Assembly (NCBI GenBank): GCA_903901975.1
Contig: CAIUTB010000018.1
Location: 1-36,712, forward strand
Direction: 5' to 3'
Length of the DNA stretch: 36,712 bases
DNA from: an uncultured Bacteroidales bacterium
Lineage (GTDB): Bacteria > Bacteroidota > Bacteroidia > Bacteroidales > Paludibacteraceae
Below are positions 8,975 through 18,349 of this stretch, piece by piece; positions within the stretch are counted from its first letter, which is position 1, and every line of letters starts with the position of its first letter. The position numbers and the translations under genes are program-made. The notes under the pieces are model-generated. The model was not told where the DNA came from. It did no database searches and saw only the letters and a list, made by a program, of their open reading frames with translations.

Positions 8975-10201
8975 ATGGCTTCAATTGGTTGGATAGATTT
9001 TTCTCCCACACATAGAAATCGGGTTGGTTCTGTGTTAGACCTTCTTAAACCGGAAGGAATGGTAGATGAGCTGGGAATGGGAACGATTAGAGATGCATTG
9101 GCAAACGAAATGTTTCCGGGAATAAGTACCATCCAAACCCGAGCAAGGTATTTTTTTATAATTCCCTACATTCTGTACGAATATCAGGCAGCAAAACCGG
9201 CTCAACGACGTGGTAAATCACCTTCTAAGTTCTTAGAAGACAGAGAATATGAAGTCATGTGGCAATTGGCCGAAAGGTATAGTTATGTGGAGGGTCAGGG
9301 TGTAATAGGAATAACAAAAAGGTATCCTGAAAAAATTGCCAGACGACCATCTACTATTTACTGGAATGGATTGAATACATATAAGTTTATGGATACGCAA
9401 GGCTTGTCCGCCGAAACATTTTTAAATCGATCTACCAACAAAACTGTGGAATCACTTTTATCCTCAGTACAACTAAGTGACGATACTCCAGGTGATGACA
9501 GAGATGCAGAACACGAAAATATATTTCGTATAAAAATTGAACCAAAATTAGATTGGAATGATAATGAAACCCTTGATCTACTCAAAGATGAAGCTGATTT
9601 TTTCAACGACCGCATCATATCAATTGCAAAAAATAAATTAATTGCAGAACTGCTATTAGATGATTCGTTATGGCAAATTTTTACTGACGCGAATAGTTTT
9701 ATGCAATTTGCCAAAGCAGCTGTTTCACAAAATATTTCTGAAAAACTGAAAGCTACACTTACATTGGCTAATGATTTTTCCGAGCTAATGTATGGTTCAA
9801 ATATTGCCTATAATTGCCAGCTACAACAGAAAAAGTTTAATAATAATTGCTACGAAGAAGACTGGGAAAATTGGCTAAGAGATATTCAGAGTAATATGTT
9901 GGATTTTGAAAACTTTAATCCCGATGAGTTATTTGGTTATGCCACTTCAACCAGGAGAACCACTATACAATTTGTAAAAGAATGGTGGGAACAAACCCAA
10001 TTAGGTTTCACGAATTTAAAAAAACGTGACGAATTAATCCAAAATCAGGAATTAATGGTAAAACGGGGAAAGGCCAGATTGATATACAACAAAACAGATG
10101 ATGTGAAAGAAAATAATTGGATTGGACTTACGTATTTCAACTATCGATACAGTCAAGCACGAACAATTTTAAATGATATTAAAACCGGATTAACAAACTA
10201 A
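8975..10201 (+). CDS. DUF6361-type protein of unknown function
   Basis: A 408-residue protein. The N-terminus carries blocks I associate with the uncharacterised family DUF6361: GWIDFS at 5-10, DELGMGTIRD at 31-40 and FPGISTIQTRARYF at 47-60, followed by a hydrophobic FIIPYIL. No catalytic motif, transmembrane span or signal peptide is apparent. It starts 46 nt after the nuclease, so it may have its own promoter, and it ends 1 nt before the PLD gene. That tight link, and the helicase immediately after, say it is a subunit of one machine with them. By position it fills the slot that DrmB holds in DISARM, but there is no sequence similarity to DUF1998 and no cysteine cluster. The function is not known; the family name is from memory and needs a profile search. 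Confidence 0.8.
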   Translation: MASIGWIDFSPTHRNRVGSVLDLLKPEGMVDELGMGTIRDALANEMFPGISTIQTRARYFFIIPYILYEYQAAKPAQRRGKSPSKFLEDREYEVMWQLAERYSYVEGQGVIGITKRYPEKIARRPSTIYWNGLNTYKFMDTQGLSAETFLNRSTNKTVESLLSSVQLSDDTPGDDRDAEHENIFRIKIEPKLDWNDNETLDLLKDEADFFNDRIISIAKNKLIAELLLDDSLWQIFTDANSFMQFAKAAVSQNISEKLKATLTLANDFSELMYGSNIAYNCQLQQKKFNNNCYEEDWENWLRDIQSNMLDFENFNPDELFGYATSTRRTTIQFVKEWWEQTQLGFTNLKKRDELIQNQELMVKRGKARLIYNKTDDVKENNWIGLTYFNYRYSQARTILNDIKTGLTN

Positions 10202-10202
10202 G

Positions 10203-12041
10203 ATGTTACACCCAAAAAATAACAGAATTGATTATGGAGAACAGCTAATTCCGCCGGAAGGTTATGATTTGGCGTATGCTGTTGGTACAACTTATTCTTT
10301 AGACTTAGAAGCATTAATGATTCTGCCTGTGGCATTGTTTTATGCTCAAAAATTAGACGGTAATCCGGATGAACTTCGGTACGATATGCTGGATGCAATT
10401 ACCAAAGCTGCAGATAAAATTACGGTCTATTATCAGAGTGGACAGTTGAAAGTTCCAAAGAAATATCATCACTTGATGGCGTATTGGGAAAAAGGGATTC
10501 AGTCAGTAACAATGCCTAATCATGTGAGCTCTTTTCACCCAAAAGTTTGGGTAATCCGTTATGAAAGTAAAGAAAAACTTTCCCCAAAGTATCGCGTGTT
10601 GGTGACAAGTAGAAATTTGACTTTCGCCCGTGACTGGGATGTGGCATTTTCAACAGATGGTGAAGTATCAATGCAAGAGCTAACAAATAACTTACCATTG
10701 GTTCATTTTCTACAACACTTAAATTCAGTAGGCAAAAAGAATATCCCCACTGCATTTATCAATGACTTGATGAAAGTGAAATTTGATATTCCTGACAAAT
10801 TTGATACGCTAGAATTTATGCCAATCGGAATTAAAAATCCGAAAACAACTAAAATTTATCAAAATCCAGTTACTGCAGAAAATACCTCATGGAATGAAAT
10901 GTTGATTGTATCGCCCTTTGTAGATAAAACCACGTTAGACAGATTACAACATATTACCAAACAAAAGCCATATTTATTGAGCCGAAAAGATGAATTGGAC
11001 GGTATTCCAAATGAAACTTTACAGCTATTTGAGACTTGGCAATTTAATCAGTTTTTTGAAGAAGCCGAATTTCTTCAGGAATTGGAAGAAGATGGAATAG
11101 AGCCGTTTTCTCAAAACTTGCATGCCAAATTGTTTATTGCTATGGCTGATAAAATACCCCATTGGTACTTAGGTTCAGCCAATTGTAGTGATCCTGCACA
11201 AGGCCGAAACATTGAGTTTATGGTTGAACTAAAAGGAAGCAAAGGTGTTGGATTGAAAACCAAAGATATTTTCAACGAACTTACTGATTCAAATAAAACT
11301 GACGGAATTACACTATTTACCCCATACGATCACGAAAACAAAGCTTCAGTTGAACAACAGAAAAATATTGATTCTGCAATCCGAAAAATAAAATACGACT
11401 TAACTTTATTGCCTATTAAAGGTATGGCCACGATAATTGAAGGTGGGACAGCTTATAATCTTAATTTAGAAATTGATGCAAGAAAATTAAAGCTGCCTTC
11501 CGGTTTTAATGCGAGTGTAAAACCACTTCCTGAACAAAATAAAGCCGGGGTTTATTTAGTGGACCAATCTATAAATAATATTGATAACTTCACCGGATAT
11601 GCTGAAACAGAATTAAGTATCTTTCTAGTAGTTGAAATATACAATGAGGATGTTTCTTACAGTCATTTTTTACTACCCATGGAAATTGAATTACCCGATA
11701 GTAGGTTAAACAAGATATTCACTTCAATAATCAACAGCAGAGATAAGTTTTATAAATACCTTGCGTTCCTATTAACTGGAGAAGAAACTAATTTAATAGG
11801 CAACTCAGGTTCATTAAAGGATAATTCATTATTGAACTCGGAAGGGGTTTTCTCCCTTGGTGGAATCCCAATCTATGAGAAGTTGTTAATTGCTACGAGC
11901 CGCTACCCGGAAAAATTGAAATCAATTGATTTATTAATTCAGCGGTTGAAAAATGAATCTGCTGATTTGGAAGAACCCATTATTTCGAATGAATTTGAGA
12001 GTTTTTGGCAAATTTTTCAAACCTTCATTAAAGCAAAATAA
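10203..12041 (+). CDS. Phospholipase D-like (double HKD) protein, probable nuclease
   Basis: A 612-residue protein with two phospholipase D half-sites. The first is FHPKVW (H112, K114) followed by TSRNLT around 135-140; the second is LHAKLF (H307, K309) followed by GSANCSD at 324-330 and a NIEFM glutamate motif. Paired HxK...(S)xN sites form one active centre in PLD-family nucleases such as Bfil and helicase-associated defence nucleases. Residues 380-612 form an extra C-terminal domain with no motif I recognise. The neighbours are a DUF6361 protein 1 nt before and an SNF2-like helicase 2 nt after, so the most likely role is the cutting subunit of that complex, acting on DNA (or RNA). DISARM DrmC is also a PLD protein, but it is much shorter. 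Confidence 0.85.
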   Translation: MLHPKNNRIDYGEQLIPPEGYDLAYAVGTTYSLDLEALMILPVALFYAQKLDGNPDELRYDMLDAITKAADKITVYYQSGQLKVPKKYHHLMAYWEKGIQSVTMPNHVSSFHPKVWVIRYESKEKLSPKYRVLVTSRNLTFARDWDVAFSTDGEVSMQELTNNLPLVHFLQHLNSVGKKNIPTAFINDLMKVKFDIPDKFDTLEFMPIGIKNPKTTKIYQNPVTAENTSWNEMLIVSPFVDKTTLDRLQHITKQKPYLLSRKDELDGIPNETLQLFETWQFNQFFEEAEFLQELEEDGIEPFSQNLHAKLFIAMADKIPHWYLGSANCSDPAQGRNIEFMVELKGSKGVGLKTKDIFNELTDSNKTDGITLFTPYDHENKASVEQQKNIDSAIRKIKYDLTLLPIKGMATIIEGGTAYNLNLEIDARKLKLPSGFNASVKPLPEQNKAGVYLVDQSINNIDNFTGYAETELSIFLVVEIYNEDVSYSHFLLPMEIELPDSRLNKIFTSIINSRDKFYKYLAFLLTGEETNLIGNSGSLKDNSLLNSEGVFSLGGIPIYEKLLIATSRYPEKLKSIDLLIQRLKNESADLEEPIISNEFESFWQIFQTFIKAK

Positions 12042-12043
12042 AT

Positions 12044-15000
12044 ATGAAGGAAAAAATACAACAAACACTTAATGGATTGAAGGACTTTCAAACTAAAACG
12101 GTTGATTATGTCTTTGAGCAATTATATGTAAAGGGCAGAACGAAAATGCTAATTGCCGATGAAGTAGGATTAGGCAAAACGATTGTTGCAAAAGGAATTA
12201 TAGCAAAAGCATTTGAGAAGTATTTAGAGCAAGGGGGTTCGACGAAACTAAATCCAACATTTGATGTTGTTTATATCTGTTCTAATCTGGCATTAGCTAC
12301 TCAAAATATTAGCAAACTGAATTTCTTGCATGATAGTAAATTTCTGGATCAGACAATAAATAGATTGACTTATTTAGCTTACAAGCCAAAAGACAACCCA
12401 CCTGTTTTCCAAATTCATACACTTACACCAGGCACTTCATTTGATGAAAAAAGTCATCAGGGCGAAATCAATGAGAGGGCAATTTTATTTTGTTTATTGG
12501 CTAATTACGATCCTTTTTATAAAAGATGGGATGGCTTAAAATGGTTGCTAAAGGGTGGTGTCAGAAACATAGATTCATGGGATTACAAAATAAATGAATT
12601 GTTTAACATTAGACATGAACGAATAAGGAAGGACTTGTTTGCTAAATACAGACAGGAACTTATGAATTTTGAAGTCACTCATGAGTCAATGCCAAAACTT
12701 ACTTCATTCTTAGGACGTCAGAATGATTTATGGCATGCTTTATTTAAAGTCTGCGATGAAATTAATGAAGATAATTACCAGAGCTTTTCTATTCAGGGTG
12801 AAATCATTCGAAACTTAAGAAGAATACTGTCTAAAATTTGTTTACAATATCTTGGAGCAGATATTTTTATTTTAGATGAATTTCAGCGATATAATAATCT
12901 GATCAAATTAGATGAAGAAGCAACAAGTCCGGCAATAGAAATAGCAAGAACTGTTTTCAGTATTCCGGATGCCAAGGTACTTATGCTCTCGGCAACCCCT
13001 TTTAAGCCTTATACAAATGATTTTGACGAACTAAATGGTGAAGTTCATTACAATGAATTTAAATCAGTTCTTCAGTTCTTAATGGTAGATAAATCAGAAT
13101 TGTTCTGGAAACAATATGAAACTGATCGTAAATCGTTTTTCGGTTATCTCAGACATCCGGATTCATTGATTGCTCAATCTCAGGATGCTTTAATACTAAA
13201 AAGTAAACTTGAAGATCTTTATAGATCAGCTATCGTCCGGACTGAAAAATTATTAGTTTCAAACGATAGAGATTCCCTGATAAAGCTTGTAAATAAACAA
13301 ATTGTAATTCAACCCGATGATATTAATGATTTTGTAGTTTTAGATCAGATTACTTTATTGCTAAATAAAGATCACAAGGCCTCATTGCCAGTCCCATTGG
13401 AATATGTAAAATCATGCCCATTTGCGTTGTCTTTTTTAGACAACTACCAACACAAAGAGAAAATAAAGAAACTCGTATTGGTTGATGAGAATCTGAAGAA
13501 ATTACTCAATAAAACCAAGCATGGTTGGGTAAATATGAAGGATATTAATGAATACAAACCATTAATACCACAGAGAGGAAAATCACTACCAAATGCAAAA
13601 TTGCGTCTTCTGTTGGATGAAACCGTTTTGAACAATGGTTGGAAGTATTTATGGATTCCACCCTCTATTCCATATTATGAGTTTAGTGGTGCATATAAAG
13701 ACAGCTGGGGGTACTCAAAAACTTTAATTTTTTCTTCATGGAAAATGGTTCCACGCATGGTTGCTTCATTAGTTTCTTATGAGGCTGAAAGATTATCAAT
13801 TGGAAATCCTAAATCAATATCAGAAAGGGAAAAACGGGAAAAGGAAAGTTGTACATATTTCCAAAAACGAAGATCACCAAGACCTCAGTTCACCTTTAAA
13901 GTGTTGAAAGAAGATCAGGAGCCACAACAAATGAATAATTTCATACTTTCATATCCTTGTTTGTTCCTTTCTGAATTATATGATCCTGCTATAAATGTAG
14001 TAGAAAAGAAAAGTCTTCAACAAATAAAAACTGTCTTAAAAGATAAGCTGATAAGTCATTTCAATACGCTGGACCTGAATCGATTTGTTACTGGACAAGG
14101 TGACTGGCAAAAATGGTATTGGCTGGCACCTATCTTTTTTGATAAGGCTAGAATGAATAATGAAATCATTACTGATTGGTTTAATAAGGGAATACCAGCT
14201 TCAGAATTATCAATAGATGCCGAAAATACAAACACAGATAAAGAAGAAAATTCAGGGAAGAAAACTCATTTTGAAGATGCAAAAAATATCTTTCTTAGCA
14301 GAGAACTGTTTGCAGTAGCAAAATTAAATGAATCTCAACTTGAAATAATTTGTGATCATTTAGCCGATTTAGTTATTGGGTCGCCCGCTATTTGTTTTTT
14401 ACGAAGCCAAAAAAGACACAAAGATGTATCATTAGATCTTCTTGATGCAGCATTTAATGTCTCGTCTGCTTTTCTTACACTATTCAATAAACCGGAGAGC
14501 ATAGCATTGGTTCGATTAAATACAGATGACGGTGATTACTATGATAGAGCATTGAAATATATGGTAGATGGAAATATTCAATCGATGCTTGATGAATTTG
14601 TTTTTTTATTAGTTAAAGGTGAAAATATTCAATCTACTACAGTACTGAGTGATTATATATCTGATATTCTATCTGTTAGAACGACCACTTACGATACTGA
14701 TGATTTTCAAACATTTATCCACAATTTAAAAAACGATAAGAAGAAAAGAAATCCAATTCGTTCGCATTATGCGGTAGATTTTGGTAACCAAAAGATAAAT
14801 ACAGCAAAAGGAGCTGATCGACAAATAAATATACGACAGGCATTTAACTCGCCATTTAGACCATTTGTGTTAGCGAGTACGTCAATTGGTCAGGAAGGAT
14901 TAGATTTTCACTTTTATTGTAAGAAAATATTTCATTGGAATTTACCATCAAATCCGATTGACTTTGAACAGCGTGAAGGAAGAATTCACCGTTATCAAGG

Positions 15001-15418
15001 GCTAGTTATCAGGCTAAACTTAGCTGATAAATATCGAAACGAGATAGTTTTTAATGATGAATTAAACGATACTTGGAGAGCAGTTTTTAAATGTGCTGAA
15101 CGTGAAAAGGCTAAAGCAAAATTTCCTTGTGATTTGGTTCCATTTTGGCATACTGAAACTTTAAACGAAATAAAAGTTGAACGTTTTGTACCTCTGTATC
15201 CATTCAGTAAAGATATTGAGAAATTCAAGAACCTAATAAAAATACTAACTTATTACAGATTGACATTTGGTCAACCTCGACAGGAAGAACTTGTAGAATC
15301 TCTTAACGGAATCGGATTTAATGAAGTTGAAATTAAAAAGCTAGACGAATTGATGATAAATCTTAGCCCAATAACTTTTTATAATGAATACATTTTTCCT
15401 GCTGGCACACTTTTGTAA
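12044..15418 (+). CDS. Large SNF2-like SF2 helicase with DEFQ box
   Basis: A 1124-residue helicase/translocase. Motif I is DEVGLGKT with K45 and T46, motif II is DEFQ at 278-281 (instead of DEAH), motif III is LSATP at 315-319, motif V is STSIGQEGLDF from 945 and motif VI is QREGRIHR at 976-983. The start of the protein (Q-tip FQTKTVDYVF near 17-26) lies close to Walker A, so nothing precedes the helicase core. Some 600 residues separate motif III from the second lobe, far more than in an ordinary SNF2 protein, and this insert has no motif I recognise. It follows the PLD gene by 2 nt. It should drive DNA remodelling or translocation for the nuclease. DrmA is the DISARM analogue, but I see no specific DrmA signature. 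Confidence 0.85.
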   Translation: MKEKIQQTLNGLKDFQTKTVDYVFEQLYVKGRTKMLIADEVGLGKTIVAKGIIAKAFEKYLEQGGSTKLNPTFDVVYICSNLALATQNISKLNFLHDSKFLDQTINRLTYLAYKPKDNPPVFQIHTLTPGTSFDEKSHQGEINERAILFCLLANYDPFYKRWDGLKWLLKGGVRNIDSWDYKINELFNIRHERIRKDLFAKYRQELMNFEVTHESMPKLTSFLGRQNDLWHALFKVCDEINEDNYQSFSIQGEIIRNLRRILSKICLQYLGADIFILDEFQRYNNLIKLDEEATSPAIEIARTVFSIPDAKVLMLSATPFKPYTNDFDELNGEVHYNEFKSVLQFLMVDKSELFWKQYETDRKSFFGYLRHPDSLIAQSQDALILKSKLEDLYRSAIVRTEKLLVSNDRDSLIKLVNKQIVIQPDDINDFVVLDQITLLLNKDHKASLPVPLEYVKSCPFALSFLDNYQHKEKIKKLVLVDENLKKLLNKTKHGWVNMKDINEYKPLIPQRGKSLPNAKLRLLLDETVLNNGWKYLWIPPSIPYYEFSGAYKDSWGYSKTLIFSSWKMVPRMVASLVSYEAERLSIGNPKSISEREKREKESCTYFQKRRSPRPQFTFKVLKEDQEPQQMNNFILSYPCLFLSELYDPAINVVEKKSLQQIKTVLKDKLISHFNTLDLNRFVTGQGDWQKWYWLAPIFFDKARMNNEIITDWFNKGIPASELSIDAENTNTDKEENSGKKTHFEDAKNIFLSRELFAVAKLNESQLEIICDHLADLVIGSPAICFLRSQKRHKDVSLDLLDAAFNVSSAFLTLFNKPESIALVRLNTDDGDYYDRALKYMVDGNIQSMLDEFVFLLVKGENIQSTTVLSDYISDILSVRTTTYDTDDFQTFIHNLKNDKKKRNPIRSHYAVDFGNQKINTAKGADRQINIRQAFNSPFRPFVLASTSIGQEGLDFHFYCKKIFHWNLPSNPIDFEQREGRIHRYQGLVIRLNLADKYRNEIVFNDELNDTWRAVFKCAEREKAKAKFPCDLVPFWHTETLNEIKVERFVPLYPFSKDIEKFKNLIKILTYYRLTFGQPRQEELVESLNGIGFNEVEIKKLDELMINLSPITFYNEYIFPAGTLL

Positions 15419-15520
15419 AATGTGCCTATACAAAGTTATCCCATACTCCCACTCATTAACAAAAGAAATATTCTGTAGAGCGTTTTGATCGCAAATACTG
15501 AAATCAGTAATATAAAAACT

Positions 15521-18253
15521 ATGAGTCAAAAGCTTGAAATAGACAAAGAAAATCAGACCGTCCTGCTTTTTAGTGCTAAAAAGCAGGAATGGGAAGATAA
15601 AACCATTTCAGTTTCTGCAATGTATCAAGCATCACATTATGGAAATGTTAGCGGTTATGCTATCTATTTCAACGGCGCAAATAAAAAATTCTTTTATAAA
15701 GAAGAAAACGTTCGTATCCTCCATAAAGTCAAAAATATTAATATCAATAAGCATGATGTTTATGCTGATGGTCTAAAAGTAAATGCAACTAAGCTTGAGC
15801 TCTTTGAAAAAGGGTATTACCGATATACTGAGAGAAAAACATTTTTTACCCGAAACATTGAACTAAAAAGCAATAAGTACAAAGACATTTTCATCTACTT
15901 TAAAAAGCTTGCAGAATATGCCGGAGTTATTGCAGAAAATGATAGTCCGCTATCTTTTTTGTCACAAAATTATAGCCGGCTAAGCAATGTACCCTCAAAT
16001 TCAGTGCTACTTGATTATTTACAAGGAGAATGTAAACCCACCAACTATAAGAGTCAAATAATGCTGCCATTCGACTTTAATCAAAGTCAGGTAAAAGCTA
16101 TTGATGCGGCCCTTATAAACAATAATTCTGTTATTGAAGGTCCTCCTGGTACGGGTAAAACGCAAACAATTCTAAATCTGATTGCCAGTATCATATATGC
16201 CGGTAAGAATTGTGCCATCATATCGAATAACAATTCAGCCGTTGAAAATATCTACGAAAAACTGGAGGAAGAGCATTTGGCATTTATTGCCGCAAGTCTG
16301 GGAAGAAAATCCAATGTGCTGGAGTTTTTCGAGAATGACCGAAGTGCAGAGCTAACCGACTTTCTGGAACAGAACGAACAACCCATTACATCAAATGACC
16401 AGAAAAGAATTGATGAACTGAGTGTCCGGATGAAAAAGATTCAGGATATGGAAGTGGAAACCTCTGTACTTGAATCGCAGCTCATTGAAATTCAAAACGA
16501 ACAAAGACATTACGACAATTTTTCTGATGAAGCCATCATTATCAATCAGAAATTATCTTCCGGCAAATACATGTCTTTAATTACCCGTCTGCAAGACAGC
16601 CGGAAATTAGGTTTTTTTGAACGATGGATATTGAAATTCAAATTCAAAATTATGAGTGTATCTGTAGATATAAACATTCTTCTTCTGAATGCAGAAAAAC
16701 TGTATTATCGGACCCGAATAAGTGAGCTTCTAAAAAATATAGCATTCAATAAGGAATTCCTGAAAAATAAAAATAAAGAACAAGCTGGTAAAGAGCTCAA
16801 ATCGCTATACCGCAAATTATTGGAAAATCACATCAGGATTCACTATCGGAAACTACCTTTTCAGGCATTCAGTGCCGAGTCATATAAACATGACTTTAAA
16901 AATTTCTTGCTCAGATATCCTGTTGTTTTAAGCACAGCGCAATCCTTATTGAATAATGCTCCAAATGGTTTTACCTTCGATTACCTGATAATTGATGAAG
17001 CCTCGCAGGGTGACTTATTAAGCAGTACGTTGGCTATAAGTTGTGCCAAAAATTTGGTTGTCGTGGGTGATTCCCGACAACTTCAGCAAATTGATGAAGA
17101 AAGTTTGTTTGCTCAATCGGAACTTTTAGCTGAAAAATATGAAGTTCCGGAATCGTACCAATACGCTTCTAATTCAATACTCAAATCAGTAAAAGATTCT
17201 ATGCCGGGTGTCCCTACTACTTTATTGAAGGAGCACTATCGGTGTGCGCCGGATATTATAAACTTCTGCAATAAAATGTTTTATGATGGTGAACTGGTGG
17301 CTATGACTAAGAACACAGGAAAGCATATTGAAATAATCAAAACAGTTCCTGGTAATCATGCCAGACGTAACCCCAATGGTAGTGGGATGTATAACCAACG
17401 TGAAATTGATGAATTAGAGAATATCCTGAAAGAGAATGTTTCTAAAAGTATAGGAATCATTTCTCCATTTCGTTATCAGGCAAATCTTATTACTGACAAA
17501 TATGGTACAGGCTTATTAGAAGCCGATACCATTCATAAGTTCCAGGGCAGACAAAAAGATGAAGTTATTCTTTCTTTCGTTGTGAATTCATTGGATAAAG
17601 ACCCAAATAATGTAGAGAACAGACTTTATGATTTTGTCACCAATGATAAATTACTGAACGTTGCCATCTCAAGAGGCAAAAACAAAGTAACTGTAGTTGT
17701 TGCAGACAATGTCTATCATTCAACAAACAATGCTATAAATGATTTTATTAGGTATGCCGAATATCTCTATGGCTCAGAAATAACCAGGGAATCAACCGTA
17801 AGCTCAGTATTTGATTTACTTTATTCAGAGTATTCAAATCTATTATTGTCCAAGTATAAGGAGCGTCCGAATGAACATAAAACGGAATTGTTGATGTGTG
17901 ACCTTATCAACGAAGTTCTGAAGGATTATAGTTATATTGGATATTCCATGCATACCAGACTTGGGAATCTTGTCAACGTGCCGGATACATTCAGTGCTGA
18001 AGAAAAAAGATATATCCTTCATCCCTCGGCACACGTGGATTTTCTGTTCTACAATAAAGTATCAAAAGAAAAGCTGTTTGTTCTCGAAGTAGATGGCATC
18101 AAATATCACGAACAAGATAAAAAACAAGCTGAGCATGACAAAATCAAGGATAGGGTATTGCAATCAAATAATATCCCGATTTTTAGATTTAAAACGAATG
18201 AGTCAAACGAAAAGCAAAGACTAATCGATATTATCAAAGAATTTTCGCACTAA
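15521..18253 (+). CDS. SF1 (UPF1/DNA2-like) helicase with C-terminal PD-(D/E)XK-type nuclease
   Basis: A 910-residue fusion. Helicase motifs are GPPGTGKT at 207-214, DEASQ at 492-496, GDSRQL at 516-521, then HYRCAPD and the late motifs IHKFQGRQKDEV and VAISRGK. About 170 residues between Walker A and DEASQ are charged and heptad-like, a probable coiled coil. The C-terminus has VDF (D840) and LEVDG (E856, D858) followed by YHEQ and HDKIKDR, the pattern of DUF2726/DUF559 endonuclease-like domains. I prefer ATG 15521 to the TTG at 15485. It lies about 100 nt after the SNF2 helicase and may be a fourth subunit or an independent defence gene; helicase-nuclease fusions of this class occur alone in defence islands. 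The operon-like run ends here. Confidence 0.85.
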   Translation: MSQKLEIDKENQTVLLFSAKKQEWEDKTISVSAMYQASHYGNVSGYAIYFNGANKKFFYKEENVRILHKVKNININKHDVYADGLKVNATKLELFEKGYYRYTERKTFFTRNIELKSNKYKDIFIYFKKLAEYAGVIAENDSPLSFLSQNYSRLSNVPSNSVLLDYLQGECKPTNYKSQIMLPFDFNQSQVKAIDAALINNNSVIEGPPGTGKTQTILNLIASIIYAGKNCAIISNNNSAVENIYEKLEEEHLAFIAASLGRKSNVLEFFENDRSAELTDFLEQNEQPITSNDQKRIDELSVRMKKIQDMEVETSVLESQLIEIQNEQRHYDNFSDEAIIINQKLSSGKYMSLITRLQDSRKLGFFERWILKFKFKIMSVSVDINILLLNAEKLYYRTRISELLKNIAFNKEFLKNKNKEQAGKELKSLYRKLLENHIRIHYRKLPFQAFSAESYKHDFKNFLLRYPVVLSTAQSLLNNAPNGFTFDYLIIDEASQGDLLSSTLAISCAKNLVVVGDSRQLQQIDEESLFAQSELLAEKYEVPESYQYASNSILKSVKDSMPGVPTTLLKEHYRCAPDIINFCNKMFYDGELVAMTKNTGKHIEIIKTVPGNHARRNPNGSGMYNQREIDELENILKENVSKSIGIISPFRYQANLITDKYGTGLLEADTIHKFQGRQKDEVILSFVVNSLDKDPNNVENRLYDFVTNDKLLNVAISRGKNKVTVVVADNVYHSTNNAINDFIRYAEYLYGSEITRESTVSSVFDLLYSEYSNLLLSKYKERPNEHKTELLMCDLINEVLKDYSYIGYSMHTRLGNLVNVPDTFSAEEKRYILHPSAHVDFLFYNKVSKEKLFVLEVDGIKYHEQDKKQAEHDKIKDRVLQSNNIPIFRFKTNESNEKQRLIDIIKEFSH

Positions 18254-18349
18254 TTAGAAAGTAGTATATAATCCTGTATTGTTTTTACTTTTTTGTATTC
18301 CTATTTCAGGACTTTACAATTAATAGTATCCCAAAAAAACTATATACTT

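Noticed and set aside
146-18253. BREX system
   Set aside because: The methyltransferase resembles PglX, but there is no PglZ, BrxC or BrxL.
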